From: Gramella sp. Hel_I_59
GTDB lineage: Bacteria > Bacteroidota > Bacteroidia > Flavobacteriales > Flavobacteriaceae
DNA: 64,000 nt
Direction of reading: 5' to 3'
Assembly (NCBI RefSeq): GCF_006714895.1
Contig: NZ_VFME01000001.1
Span: 2,046,001-2,110,000, forward strand
Part shown: piece by piece, positions 8,562 through 17,187 of the stretch
Layout: every line of letters begins with the position of its first letter
Position numbering within the stretch: the stretch's first letter is position 1
Position numbers and translations under genes: made by a program
The notes under the pieces: generated by a model
Told to the model about the DNA's origin: nothing
The model's database searches: none
The model's input: the letters and a program-made list of their open reading frames with translations, nothing else

Positions 8562-10391
8562 TTAAAATTTAATAGTTAGAAAAGTTTTAAATGATCTACC
8601 TGGCATATATCTGCCTGGAAGGCTTTGATAGTCTTTATTGAAAAGATTATTGACTTCAGCACCTATTCGAATTGCAGGTTTTGTTTTCAATTGCCGGGAA
8701 ATTCCAAGATCGGCTATGGTATAAGAATCAAGCTCATAATTATTATCGGCTGAAGTGAAAATCTTCCCATTGTATAATCCCCGAGTGAATAGATTCCAAT
8801 TACTGAATGCGTACGAAGCTTGCGCAGTCGCTTTATTATAAGGAGTATAGATCAATTGATTTCCATTAGATCTATCTATAGATCTAGTATAGGCGTAATT
8901 CCCAGTAAGCTTTAAGTTTGAGGATTTAAAATCTTTCTGCCAGGTTGCAAAAAGTTCCAGACCGTAATTATATGCCGATTTTGTATTAACAGGTTGCCAG
9001 ACTCCAGTTTCATTAGGTATCCAGCGTATAAGATTTTCAAGATCTATATAGAATACGGTCGCATTGAGTTCCAGCTCTTTCTTTCTGAAATCCACTCCAA
9101 TTTCAGATTGCAAAGAGTTTTCTGGTTGTAGATCCTCGTTTCCACCTTGTAACCAGAATAGATCATTAAAAGTCGGGATGCGATAATTCTTTGAAAAGTT
9201 AAATCTTAGCAGGTAATTCTCGGTTAGTTGATATTTGGATCCTACAGAGAATAGTAGCGGCGATTCAAAATCTGAAGTTTCTTCAATACGAAGACTAATA
9301 TCGTATTGAAAATCATTCAAGGATTGATTATAAAGTATAGCAACTCCTGAAGTTTCTCGTTTCTGGTTTACAATCCCTGAGCCTTCAGCATCGATTTCAG
9401 TATAGTCTGCAATCAAATTAAGAAAAGCATCTTCAAATACCTCATACTTCAGGTCATACTTTATAATTCCTGTTTCAGCTGAACCAAAGGAATGATCTAA
9501 GGAATTTCTGTTCTCATAATATTTGAATTCCTCACTTAGCAACGCGAACTTCAGGCTACTCGTAAATTTTCCGAAGAAAGCCTTGTACTCCAGTAAATTC
9601 CGAAAGTTTCTATCTTCATATTTACTATTTGAATCTATAAATACAGTACCAGAAAACCCGCGATTTCCCTGGTATAGATTGGAATAAAATTTCACCAGGT
9701 GGTCTTCAGCAAGCCAGTGCCCTACTGAAGCATTCAAAGCTATATTATCAAAGTCTCCATTTTCATTTTTAAAATCATCCACTGGATAATCATAATCATT
9801 CGCTGAACGTATACAGGATAAAGATATATTCAGAGCTGTTTTGTCGCTGGAAACCTGAGCGTTTGCGCTAGCCTGATAAGTATCAAATCTACCTGCGCCG
9901 GCATAAACAAAAACTGAACTCGTATTCTTAAATCTCAAAGAATTATTTAGATGAATGGTTCCACCTATTGCACCACTCCCGTATAAAACACTGCCACCGC
10001 CAGGCCTTAGACTAATATCATCGAAAGCTTTGGAATTAATAGTATTAAAGTCGGTTTGCCCGGTGAACTGAGAGTTTATATTGATCCCATTCCATATCAC
10101 CGCAGTTTGAGAAGCACCGGTACCTCTCACAGATGCCGAAGAAACCATCCCAAAACCATTTTCTCTAAAAAAAAAGGAAGAATTAAATTTAAGCACATTG
10201 GTTAAAGCTGGATCGCTGTATTGTACGATAGAATCGGCGATCGAATGCAAATGCTGACCAGAAGAGTTACTCTTAAGTTTGCTATCGCTAAGCTCTACCT
10301 CCTGTAACCAGCGAATAGAATCAGTTTGAGCATGAACTGAAATACAGCAAATGCCAATAAGGATTAAAAAAATGTAATTAGTTCTGTTCAT
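8562..10391 (-). CDS. btuB: TonB-dependent outer-membrane receptor for cobalamin
   Basis: A 609-residue TonB-dependent receptor. After a signal peptide (1-21, ending VHA) come a plug domain (about 28-145, with SVRGTGASQTAVIWNGI and GSGAIGGTIHLNN) and a 22-stranded barrel ending in an aromatic strand (FKTFLTIKF). The size matches BtuB (E. coli 614). A cobalamin riboswitch lies just upstream on the same strand, the BtuG-like gene follows, and btuFCD are divergent. These together make B12 or related corrinoids the likely substrate. No carboxypeptidase-like N-terminal extension of the SusC type is present. Confidence 0.9.
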   Translation of the reverse strand: MNRTNYIFLILIGICCISVHAQTDSIRWLQEVELSDSKLKSNSSGQHLHSIADSIVQYSDPALTNVLKFNSSFFFRENGFGMVSSASVRGTGASQTAVIWNGININSQFTGQTDFNTINSKAFDDISLRPGGGSVLYGSGAIGGTIHLNNSLRFKNTSSVFVYAGAGRFDTYQASANAQVSSDKTALNISLSCIRSANDYDYPVDDFKNENGDFDNIALNASVGHWLAEDHLVKFYSNLYQGNRGFSGTVFIDSNSKYEDRNFRNLLEYKAFFGKFTSSLKFALLSEEFKYYENRNSLDHSFGSAETGIIKYDLKYEVFEDAFLNLIADYTEIDAEGSGIVNQKRETSGVAILYNQSLNDFQYDISLRIEETSDFESPLLFSVGSKYQLTENYLLRFNFSKNYRIPTFNDLFWLQGGNEDLQPENSLQSEIGVDFRKKELELNATVFYIDLENLIRWIPNETGVWQPVNTKSAYNYGLELFATWQKDFKSSNLKLTGNYAYTRSIDRSNGNQLIYTPYNKATAQASYAFSNWNLFTRGLYNGKIFTSADNNYELDSYTIADLGISRQLKTKPAIRIGAEVNNLFNKDYQSLPGRYMPGRSFKTFLTIKF

Positions 10392-10435
10392 AATCTGCCG
10401 ACCTTTATCCCGAAAGTCACTCGATACTAGTCGAA

Positions 10436-10590
10436 ATTCGGGCAGGTCTCCTGGCTTACGTACTACAATTTACCTTCCCGCCTGTTGGCAGTGGTTTGAA
10501 GAATAATTGCAGCCACCCAATCGGGCTAAGCTTACAGTTGCGGGAACAGCTCAGGCTATTGATAAAATCTCTCCTGATTCCCTTTTAATT
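10436..10590 (-). ncRNA. Cobalamin riboswitch
   Basis: Read on the reverse strand, the leader of btuB contains the conserved pieces of a cobalamin riboswitch in order: AAAAGGGAA near 10577-10587, CCCGCAACTGTAAG, GCCACTGCC-like CCACTGCC, GGCGGGAAGG, and the B12 box AAGCCAGGAGACCTGCC at 10441-10457. An inverted repeat (10409-10414 with 10437-10442) abuts the B12 box, and GGCAG next to the btuB ATG (10395-10399) can pair with CTGCC of the B12 box (10441-10445). This suggests control at translation start, inferred from pairing only. No T-run terminator is seen between the aptamer and btuB. Confidence 0.92.
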
Positions 10591-10679
10591 AACGCAGAAA
10601 TAAATCGACGTCAAACCAAAATTTCGAGGCGAAAATAAACAATTAAGTTTGGTAAGTCTTTCAAAAATTTAAATAATCT

Positions 10680-10687
10680 TACTTTTG
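10680..10687 (+). promoter_or_regulatory. Candidate -7 box for btuFCD
   Basis: TACTTTTG fits TAnnTTTG and lies 17 bases before the GTG start of btuF. There is no TTG at the usual spacing. The resulting leader would be very short, with no room for a riboswitch. Confidence 0.4.
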
Positions 10688-10704
10688 GTGACCAAATTAC
10701 ATTC

Positions 10705-11838
10705 GTGAAGCAATTAACATTCATTATCATTTTTATAGCATTCATTTCCTGTAAGGATAATTCATCCCGGCATGAACCTGAATACCAGCAAGCTGAAACT
10801 ATCTCCATGAAATATGCTCAGGGATTTAGCATTAAATCCTATGAAGGTTATAAAATTCTGGAAGTTGCAACTCCATGGCCCGGAGCTAAAGAACCCTTTA
10901 AATATCTACTCCACTCTGCTAATTCCACTATTCCTGATAGTATCGACTTTGATGAAAAACTGGAGATTCCAGTAAAAAATATCGTGGTAACCTCTACGAC
11001 CCATATTCCTGCCCTCGAAGCGCTAGGTCTGGAAGATAAATTAAGCGGGTTTCCCGGAACTCGTTATATTTCTTCAGAAAAAACTAGAAAACTAATCGAT
11101 TCAGGCGAAGTGCATGAACTTGGTCAAAATGAGAACATTAATACAGAAATTCTTATCGATCTTTCACCAGATGTGGTTGTTGGATTCTCGATTGATGCTT
11201 CTAATAAAAGTCTTGAAACAATTAAAAAAACCGGAATTCCAGTACTTTATAACGGAGACTGGACAGAAAAAACACCCTTAGGTAAAGCTGAATGGATCAA
11301 ATTTTTTGGCGTGCTGTTCGACAAAAATGAGGAAGCTGAAGAGATATTTGATGATATAGAAACTTCCTACCTTGAGGCAAAAGAATTGGCTTCTCTTTCT
11401 CAAGAGAAACCAGTGGTCATAGCCGGTTCCATGTATAACGACAAGTGGTACGTTCCCTATGGAAATAGCTGGCAGGCGCAATTTATTAAAGATGCTAATG
11501 CCAGTTATCTGTATGCTGATACTGAAGGAGAAGGCAGTCTGGCACTTTCATTCGAAAGTGTACTGGACAAAGCTGGTAATGCCGATACCTGGATAAGTTC
11601 GGGGCAGTTTGAGAGCTATGCTCAACTTGCTGAGAACTCGCTTCACTACGATAAATTCAAGGCAGTACAGGAAAAAGAGGTTTATTCTGTAAGCTTATCA
11701 AAAGGCGCTACTGGAGGAGTTCTTTTTTATGAACTTGGTCCACAACGTCCAGATCTCATTCTAAAAGACCTTATCACAATTTTTCATCCTGATCTTCTTC
11801 AGGATCACGAGAATGTATTTTTCAAACCCCTCAACTAA
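10705..11838 (+). CDS. btuF: Periplasmic substrate-binding lipoprotein of the B12 ABC importer
   Basis: A 377-residue protein of the FepB/BtuF class III binding proteins. It starts at a GTG and has a lipoprotein signal (IAFISC, Cys16). The two lobes are visible through NIVVTSTTHIPALEALG (about 92-108) and DLSPDVVVGF (about 150-160), joined by the long helix typical of this class. Longer than E. coli BtuF (266) because of an N-terminal extension after the lipid anchor. The stop overlaps the btuC start by one base (TAATG). The class also carries iron siderophores and haem, but the neighbouring B12 riboswitch and btuB make corrinoids the best guess. Confidence 0.8.
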   Translation: MKQLTFIIIFIAFISCKDNSSRHEPEYQQAETISMKYAQGFSIKSYEGYKILEVATPWPGAKEPFKYLLHSANSTIPDSIDFDEKLEIPVKNIVVTSTTHIPALEALGLEDKLSGFPGTRYISSEKTRKLIDSGEVHELGQNENINTEILIDLSPDVVVGFSIDASNKSLETIKKTGIPVLYNGDWTEKTPLGKAEWIKFFGVLFDKNEEAEEIFDDIETSYLEAKELASLSQEKPVVIAGSMYNDKWYVPYGNSWQAQFIKDANASYLYADTEGEGSLALSFESVLDKAGNADTWISSGQFESYAQLAENSLHYDKFKAVQEKEVYSVSLSKGATGGVLFYELGPQRPDLILKDLITIFHPDLLQDHENVFFKPLN

Positions 11839-12869
11839 TGTGGAGCAGGAAAAAGTATAGTTTAACCATCGTCTTCCTGGGAGTTGCGCTTCTATTCTGC
11901 CTGCTGCTCAATATTAGCCTTGGATCTGTTAGCATACCTTTTTCTGAAGTAATTTCCTCTCTTACTGGTTTTGCAGTAGAAAAAGAAACCTGGAGATATA
12001 TAATTCTGGAATTCAGATTACCGAAGGCGATAACAGCGATTATCACAGGGTCTGGCCTGGCGGTTAGTGGTTTGCTTATGCAAACACTATTTAGAAATCC
12101 GCTCGCCGGACCCTATGTCCTGGGTTTAAGCAGTGGTGCCAGCCTGGGAGTTGCCATCGTTTTTATGGGATCTGCACTATTTGGTGCCGGTTTTGCCGCA
12201 ATATTATTATCAAAATGGAGTCTCGTCATAGCATCGAGTTTAGGTAGTTTACTGGTGCTGCTAGCCGTTATCGTCGCATCACTAAGATTAAGAGATACCA
12301 TGGCGATATTGATCATCGGACTTATGTTTGCCAGTTTTACCGCTGCCATTGTGAGTGTTCTGGCCTACTTTAGTCCCGCTGCAGATCTACAGCAGTATAT
12401 ATTCTGGTCATACGGAAGCCTGGGAAACCTGAGTTGGGAAGAAGTAGGTATCCTGGCCATATTCTGGACCGCAGGCATCCTGATCACTCTCACTTCCATT
12501 AAAAATCTCAATTCCTTGCTTCTTGGCGAACAGTATGCAAAAAGTATGGGAACTAACATTAGAAGAAATAGATTCCTGGTGATATTAGCAACCAGTCTTC
12601 TGGCGGGTAGTATTACCGCTTTCGCTGGTCCCATAGCATTTATAGGGCTTGCGGTACCGCATTTGATAAGACAGATCATCCCATCTGCGAACCATATTAT
12701 ACTATTCCCGGCGATAATTTTTGGCGGAGCTATCTTAATGTTATTATGTGATATTGTCTCTCAGCTGCCCGGCAGTGAATTTAGTTTGCCTATAAATGCC
12801 ATCACATCACTTATTGGAGCACCCGTAGTTATCTGGTTGCTTATAAGAAAACGTAGATTTAATTTCTAA
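11838..12869 (+). CDS. btuC: FecCD-type permease of the B12 ABC importer
   Basis: A 343-residue polytopic membrane protein with about ten membrane helices, of the BtuC/FecCD family. Recognisable parts are FRLPKAITAIITGSGLAVSG (about 56-75), the GYVLGLS-like GPYVLGLSSGASLG and the cytoplasmic coupling region AFIGLAVPHLIRQ (about 266-278). It forms a homodimer channel that takes corrinoid from the binding protein. It overlaps btuF and btuD by single bases (TAATG at both junctions), so the three subunits are translated in one coupled unit. Confidence 0.85.
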   Translation: MWSRKKYSLTIVFLGVALLFCLLLNISLGSVSIPFSEVISSLTGFAVEKETWRYIILEFRLPKAITAIITGSGLAVSGLLMQTLFRNPLAGPYVLGLSSGASLGVAIVFMGSALFGAGFAAILLSKWSLVIASSLGSLLVLLAVIVASLRLRDTMAILIIGLMFASFTAAIVSVLAYFSPAADLQQYIFWSYGSLGNLSWEEVGILAIFWTAGILITLTSIKNLNSLLLGEQYAKSMGTNIRRNRFLVILATSLLAGSITAFAGPIAFIGLAVPHLIRQIIPSANHIILFPAIIFGGAILMLLCDIVSQLPGSEFSLPINAITSLIGAPVVIWLLIRKRRFNF

Positions 12870-13663
12870 TGGAGAACAAATGCTCAAATAGCGTTTTAAA
12901 AACTTTTGGACTCTCCATAGGTTATTCTGAAAGATCTACAGCTAAGATCATTGCTGAGAATATTGATTTTGAGATCGATAGGAATGAACTTACTGCAGTT
13001 ATTGGAGTAAATGGCGCAGGAAAATCTACTTTACTAAAAACATTAAGTAGATCAATTGAACCTATTAAGGGTCAGGTTATTATAAATGATAAAAATATAA
13101 GTAACATTAGTTCAGAAGAACTTTCAAAACAGCTTAGCCTTGTACTTACTGAACAACATGTTTCAAGAAATTTAAGCGCCCGTGAATTGATCGCTCTGGG
13201 TCGGCAACCATACACAAACTGGATCGGAAAACTGGATCGGGAAGATAAAGAAGCCGTACAAAATGCAATAGAGCTTGTTAACATTAAAGAACTCGCAAAC
13301 ACGAAATGCTACGAACTTAGTGACGGACAGTTTCAGAAGGTATTAATAGCCAGAGCAATTGCACAGGACACTTCTTTGATCATCCTGGATGAACCAACCA
13401 CTCATCTTGACATTTACCATAAAGCGTTTATGCTGAAATTACTCAAACAACTTACAGAAAAGACCGGTAAAGCGATCATCTTTGCCACTCACGAGATCAA
13501 CCTGGCTATACAACTTTGTGATAAGCTAATCATCTTGAAGGATGGCAAATCGTTTACTGGTACACCGAAGGAATTGATGGCTTCTGGTGTATTTGATTCG
13601 TTATTTCCTTCTGAACTTATTACCTTCGACAGGCAATCTGCCAGCTTCAGAATAAGCAGCTAA
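12869..13663 (+). CDS. btuD: ATPase subunit of the B12 ABC importer
   Basis: A 264-residue ABC ATPase of the FepC/BtuD group. Walker A is GVNGAGKS (46-53), the signature is LSDGQFQK (about 149-156; an aspartate in place of the usual second glycine position), Walker B is LIILDEP (about 170-176) and the switch His lies in FATHE. It powers the btuF-btuC importer. No terminator is evident in the 60 bases before rmuC, so read-through is possible. Confidence 0.85.
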   Translation: MENKCSNSVLKTFGLSIGYSERSTAKIIAENIDFEIDRNELTAVIGVNGAGKSTLLKTLSRSIEPIKGQVIINDKNISNISSEELSKQLSLVLTEQHVSRNLSARELIALGRQPYTNWIGKLDREDKEAVQNAIELVNIKELANTKCYELSDGQFQKVLIARAIAQDTSLIILDEPTTHLDIYHKAFMLKLLKQLTEKTGKAIIFATHEINLAIQLCDKLIILKDGKSFTGTPKELMASGVFDSLFPSELITFDRQSASFRISS

Positions 13664-13722
13664 ATCTGATAAAACGCCCTGAAAAATTTCCGAATTAATT
13701 ATATTGAGCAAAACCACGATTT

Positions 13723-15120
13723 ATGACTGAACCGGTCTACCTGATATTTCTTTTTTTATTCATTTTCGCTCTAGGTTTCGCACTTGCTTACTTCTTAAAA
13801 GGCACAAAATCAAAAGAGGTTTTAAAAAATGCCGACTATCAAATTGATAAACTTAAACTTCAGATAGAGAGTGATAAAAAATTATATACCAGTCAGTTAG
13901 AAGATAATAAAATAAATATATTACAGCTTAAAAATGAAAACATAGAAGTGCTTCAGAAAAAAGAAGAGCAGTTGGAAACTCTTAGAAATGAACGTGGAAA
14001 AATTCAGATTCTGCTGACACAGAAAGAAGCCGAAAATGAGCATTTATTAGAGAGAAGTAAGACCCTGAACCTGGAAATTGAGAAACTGCACGCAAAATTT
14101 AACGAGCAATTTGAAAACCTCGCTAATCGCATCTTCGAACAAAAATCTGAAAAATTCACGGATCTGAATCAGAAGAATATTTCTGCAATATTGAATCCGC
14201 TTGATAAAAAATTAAAGGAATTTGAAGATAAAATTAATGATAGTAACCTGGCTTCAGTTAAAAGACATGCAGAACTGGGAGAAAAATTGCGATTTCTGAA
14301 TGAGCAAAATATCAAAATAAGCGAAGAAGCGAACAATCTCACCAAGGCTTTAAAAGGGAACACCAAAATGCAGGGAAACTGGGGTGAAATGATCCTGGAA
14401 CGTGTTCTGGAAAAAAGCGGACTTACCAAAGGCAATGAGTATGACGTGCAGCAAAGTTTAACCACACAGGAAGGAAAACGGGTAATCCCAGATGTAGTAA
14501 TCAATTTGCCGGGCGATAAAAAGATGATCGTGGATTCTAAAGTTTCACTTAATGCCTATGAAAGATATGTAAATGCCGAAGATCTCACTGAGCAGTCTGC
14601 TCATCTTAAAGATCATTTGTTGGCCTTAAAACAGCGTGTTCAGGAATTAAGTAAGAAAAATTACCAGATGCTTCACCAGGAAGCAAGCCCGGATTTTGTA
14701 CTATTATTCATCCCAATTGAAGCGGCATTTGCGGTTGCCAGTAACGAAAATCCTAATCTTTATAATGAAGCCTTTGAGCAAAACATCATATTGGTAACTC
14801 CTACCACCCTGCTCGCGGTACTAAGAACGATTGAAAGTATGTGGCAGAATGAAAAGCAAAAGCAAAATGCGATAGAGATCGCAAACCAGGCCGGTGCTTT
14901 GTATGATTCTTTTACGAATCTTACCATAGAACTGGAAAAAGTTGGCAGACAGATTGGGACAGTTCAGAATTCGTATGACGGTGCCATGAAAAAACTTACA
15001 GGAAAAGGAAATCTTATTAGAAAAGTGGAGCGTTTGAAAAAACTTGGTGCCAAAGCCTCAAAACAGATCGACCCTAAACTAATTCGAGGCTCAAATTCAG
15101 AAACTTTGAACGAGAATTAA
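13723..15120 (+). CDS. rmuC: RmuC-family DNA recombination protein
   Basis: A 465-residue protein with one N-terminal membrane segment (about 4-23), a long coiled coil (about 25-135) and the RmuC domain (about 150-430). Conserved landmarks include GNWGEMILERVLEKSGL, KKMIVDSKVSLNAYERYV and FIPIEAAFAVA. RmuC proteins limit inversions at short repeats and have a nuclease-like fold anchored to the membrane; the exact activity is not settled. The gene starts 60 bases after btuD and is followed 13 bases later by a serine hydrolase gene, so it may head the next operon. Confidence 0.88.
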   Translation: MTEPVYLIFLFLFIFALGFALAYFLKGTKSKEVLKNADYQIDKLKLQIESDKKLYTSQLEDNKINILQLKNENIEVLQKKEEQLETLRNERGKIQILLTQKEAENEHLLERSKTLNLEIEKLHAKFNEQFENLANRIFEQKSEKFTDLNQKNISAILNPLDKKLKEFEDKINDSNLASVKRHAELGEKLRFLNEQNIKISEEANNLTKALKGNTKMQGNWGEMILERVLEKSGLTKGNEYDVQQSLTTQEGKRVIPDVVINLPGDKKMIVDSKVSLNAYERYVNAEDLTEQSAHLKDHLLALKQRVQELSKKNYQMLHQEASPDFVLLFIPIEAAFAVASNENPNLYNEAFEQNIILVTPTTLLAVLRTIESMWQNEKQKQNAIEIANQAGALYDSFTNLTIELEKVGRQIGTVQNSYDGAMKKLTGKGNLIRKVERLKKLGAKASKQIDPKLIRGSNSETLNEN

Positions 15121-15133
15121 ATATCTTGCATCC

Positions 15134-16267
15134 ATGAAACTCTGGATCAGTTCAATTTTATTCATCTTTATATGCACCACCCAGGCGCAGGAGATCTATT
15201 TCCCTGCAGATACACTCTGGGAATCAAAGTCACCTGAAACTTTTGATCTCAACCTGGATGCAGCAATCGACTTTGCTAAAAAAAATGAATATTCCGAATC
15301 CAGAGACCTTGAACAGGCCATTTTGAAAGGTTTTGAACGAGAACCTTTTCACAAGATCATGGGACCCGTAAAGCGCCGTGGAGGTCCGGCAGGGATGATA
15401 CTGAAGAACGGCTATAAAATAGCCGAATGGGGTGATGTTCAAAGAGTGGATATGACCTTTAGTGTTACCAAAAGCTTTCTTTCTACTACTGCATTAATTG
15501 CTTTACAGGAAAATATCATCCATAACTTTAATGATACCGTATCAGGATATATTTGGGATGGTACATTTGATGGCCCACACAACTCTAAAATCACATGGAA
15601 ACATCTACTTCAGCAAAATTCTGATTGGAATGGTGAGTTATGGAATAGTCATGACTGGGCAGACAGACCTTCGGCAAATGGAAATCTCGATAGCTGGAGA
15701 TCCCGTAAATTAAATGAACCGGGAACATTTTTTAAATATAATGATGTGCGAGTAAATGTACTCGCCTATAGCCTATTGCAGGTCTTCAGAAAGCCTTTAC
15801 CTTCTGTTTTAAAAGAAAATATTATGGATCCCATTGGGGCATCGCATTCCTGGCGCTGGTTTGGTTATGACAATTCCTGGACAACCATCGATGGCTACAA
15901 AATGCAATCTGTAAGCGGCGGTGGTCATTCCGGTGGCGGCATGTTTATCAATACTGAAGATATGGCCAGGTTTGGGTTACTATTCATGAATAATGGTGTG
16001 TGGAACGATAAGGAGCTTCTTGAAAAAGATCTAATTGAGGAGGCTATAATACCTTCTATTCCCAACAACAATTATGGTTATATGTGGTGGCTGAATGCTG
16101 AAGGAGACCGACATATGGAAGGTTTAGATAAAGATCTTTTTTACGCAGCGGGATTTGGCGGTAATTTTATCATCATCGATCAAAAACAAAAATTAGTAAT
16201 CGTGACCCGATGGCTTGAACCTTCTAAACTGGAAGAATTTCTCAACCTGATCTATAAAAATCGATAA
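15134..16267 (+). CDS. Secreted serine hydrolase, beta-lactamase/PBP4-like fold
   Basis: A 377-residue protein with a signal peptide (1-18, ending TQA). The class C beta-lactamase-type active site is visible: SVTK at 110-113 carries the nucleophile Ser110 and Lys113, and Y202 in KYNDVRVN takes the second-motif tyrosine place. HSGGGMF (about 275-281) and the C-terminal GFGGNFIII strand are the third-motif region, without a KTG. Members are mostly esterases or peptidases and few are true beta-lactamases, so no resistance role is claimed. It is followed one base after its stop by a small membrane-protein gene. Confidence 0.82.
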   Translation: MKLWISSILFIFICTTQAQEIYFPADTLWESKSPETFDLNLDAAIDFAKKNEYSESRDLEQAILKGFEREPFHKIMGPVKRRGGPAGMILKNGYKIAEWGDVQRVDMTFSVTKSFLSTTALIALQENIIHNFNDTVSGYIWDGTFDGPHNSKITWKHLLQQNSDWNGELWNSHDWADRPSANGNLDSWRSRKLNEPGTFFKYNDVRVNVLAYSLLQVFRKPLPSVLKENIMDPIGASHSWRWFGYDNSWTTIDGYKMQSVSGGGHSGGGMFINTEDMARFGLLFMNNGVWNDKELLEKDLIEEAIIPSIPNNNYGYMWWLNAEGDRHMEGLDKDLFYAAGFGGNFIIIDQKQKLVIVTRWLEPSKLEEFLNLIYKNR

Positions 16268-16268
16268 C

Positions 16269-16634
16269 ATGAAAAAAACATTAATATATATACTAGGTGG
16301 TATATTCTTACTCTGGCTGCTTTATTATGCATTTGTCTATTTTGTGCCTTATAGTGAAGGAACCAGAAGCGGTGAGCTCATTAAATTCAGCCGTAAAGGA
16401 GTGATCACAAAAACCTGGGAAGGTGAAATAAGCCAGGGAATAAGCGGTGCTCAGATATTTAGTTTTTCTGTTCTCGATAAAAATGACGAAGTGATCAAAG
16501 GCCTTCAGGAGTATGAAGGGAATTACGTGAAACTTACCTATGTAGAACGCTATTCAACCTTCTTTTTCTGGGGAGACAGCAAATATTTTATTACGGAAGT
16601 AGAACAATCTCAAAGTCCACATTTTAGAAGATAA
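16269..16634 (+). CDS. Small membrane-anchored protein of unknown function
   Basis: A 121-residue protein with one N-terminal membrane segment (about 5-28) and a small beta-rich domain outside or inside it (TKTWEGEISQG, IFSFSVLD, VKLTYVERYS). Flavobacterial relatives are often labelled as 6-phosphogluconate dehydrogenase, but there is no Rossmann GxGxxG motif and the length is far too small, so that label should be ignored. It lies between the serine hydrolase (1-base gap) and the thioesterase (1-base gap), in a tight run of five same-strand genes. Confidence 0.7.
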   Translation: MKKTLIYILGGIFLLWLLYYAFVYFVPYSEGTRSGELIKFSRKGVITKTWEGEISQGISGAQIFSFSVLDKNDEVIKGLQEYEGNYVKLTYVERYSTFFFWGDSKYFITEVEQSQSPHFRR

Positions 16635-16635
16635 T

Positions 16636-17187
16636 ATGCAGCAAAATTACAAAAGCGTTGAAGCAAGCCAGGTAGTGATCTCTGAATTGATGCTGCCCTC
16701 CCACTCCAATTTTAACGGTAAGATACATGGTGGCTATATATTATCCCTCCTTGATCAAATCGCCTTCGCATGCGCTTCCAAACATTCTAGGGCCTATTGC
16801 GTGACTGCAAGTGTGGATACTGTTGATTTTCTAAAGCCCATAGAGATCGGCGAACTGGTAACGATGAAAGCTTCGGTGAATTATGTAGGTAGAAGCTCTA
16901 TGGTCATAGGGATTCGGGTGGAATCTGAAAATATTCAAACAGGTGATATTAAACATTGCAACAGTTCGTATTTTACAATGGTTGCAAAGGATAAAGATGG
17001 CAATTCCATTGAAGTTCCAGGTTTAGTCCTGAAATCTGATGATGAAATTCGGCGTTTTGCTAAAAGTATCAAACGTAAGAAAATGAAGGATTTCAGGGTT
17101 AAAGAATTTCATGAAACCGATTTTGCTTCTGAAAAATATTTGCATATCCTGGAAGATCACAAGGCTAAAATTGAGATGGATTCGTGA
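16636..17187 (+). CDS. Acyl-CoA thioesterase, hotdog fold
   Basis: A 183-residue member of the BFIT/BACH acyl-CoA hydrolase group, which splits fatty acyl-CoA to free acid and CoA in the cytoplasm. The hotdog helix motif NGKIHGGYILSLLDQIAFAC (about 25-44) and the strand CVTASVDTVDFLKPIEIGE (about 55-73) are clear. One hotdog domain is present, with a basic C-terminal tail (FAKSIKRKKMKDF). The stop overlaps the GTG start of the transporter gene by 4 bases (GTGA). Chain-length preference cannot be read from sequence. Confidence 0.85.
   Translation: MQQNYKSVEASQVVISELMLPSHSNFNGKIHGGYILSLLDQIAFACASKHSRAYCVTASVDTVDFLKPIEIGELVTMKASVNYVGRSSMVIGIRVESENIQTGDIKHCNSSYFTMVAKDKDGNSIEVPGLVLKSDDEIRRFAKSIKRKKMKDFRVKEFHETDFASEKYLHILEDHKAKIEMDS

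Noticed and set aside
10611..10808. Reverse open frame of 65 codons next to the riboswitch
   Set aside because: It overlaps the btuF start and its promoter; composition is not coding-like.
15134..16267. Beta-lactamase resistance gene
   Set aside because: Only the fold and SxxK motif are shared; there is no KTG and no resistance context.
16269..16634. 6-phosphogluconate dehydrogenase label
   Set aside because: The protein is too short and has no nucleotide-binding motif; it is a membrane-anchored protein.
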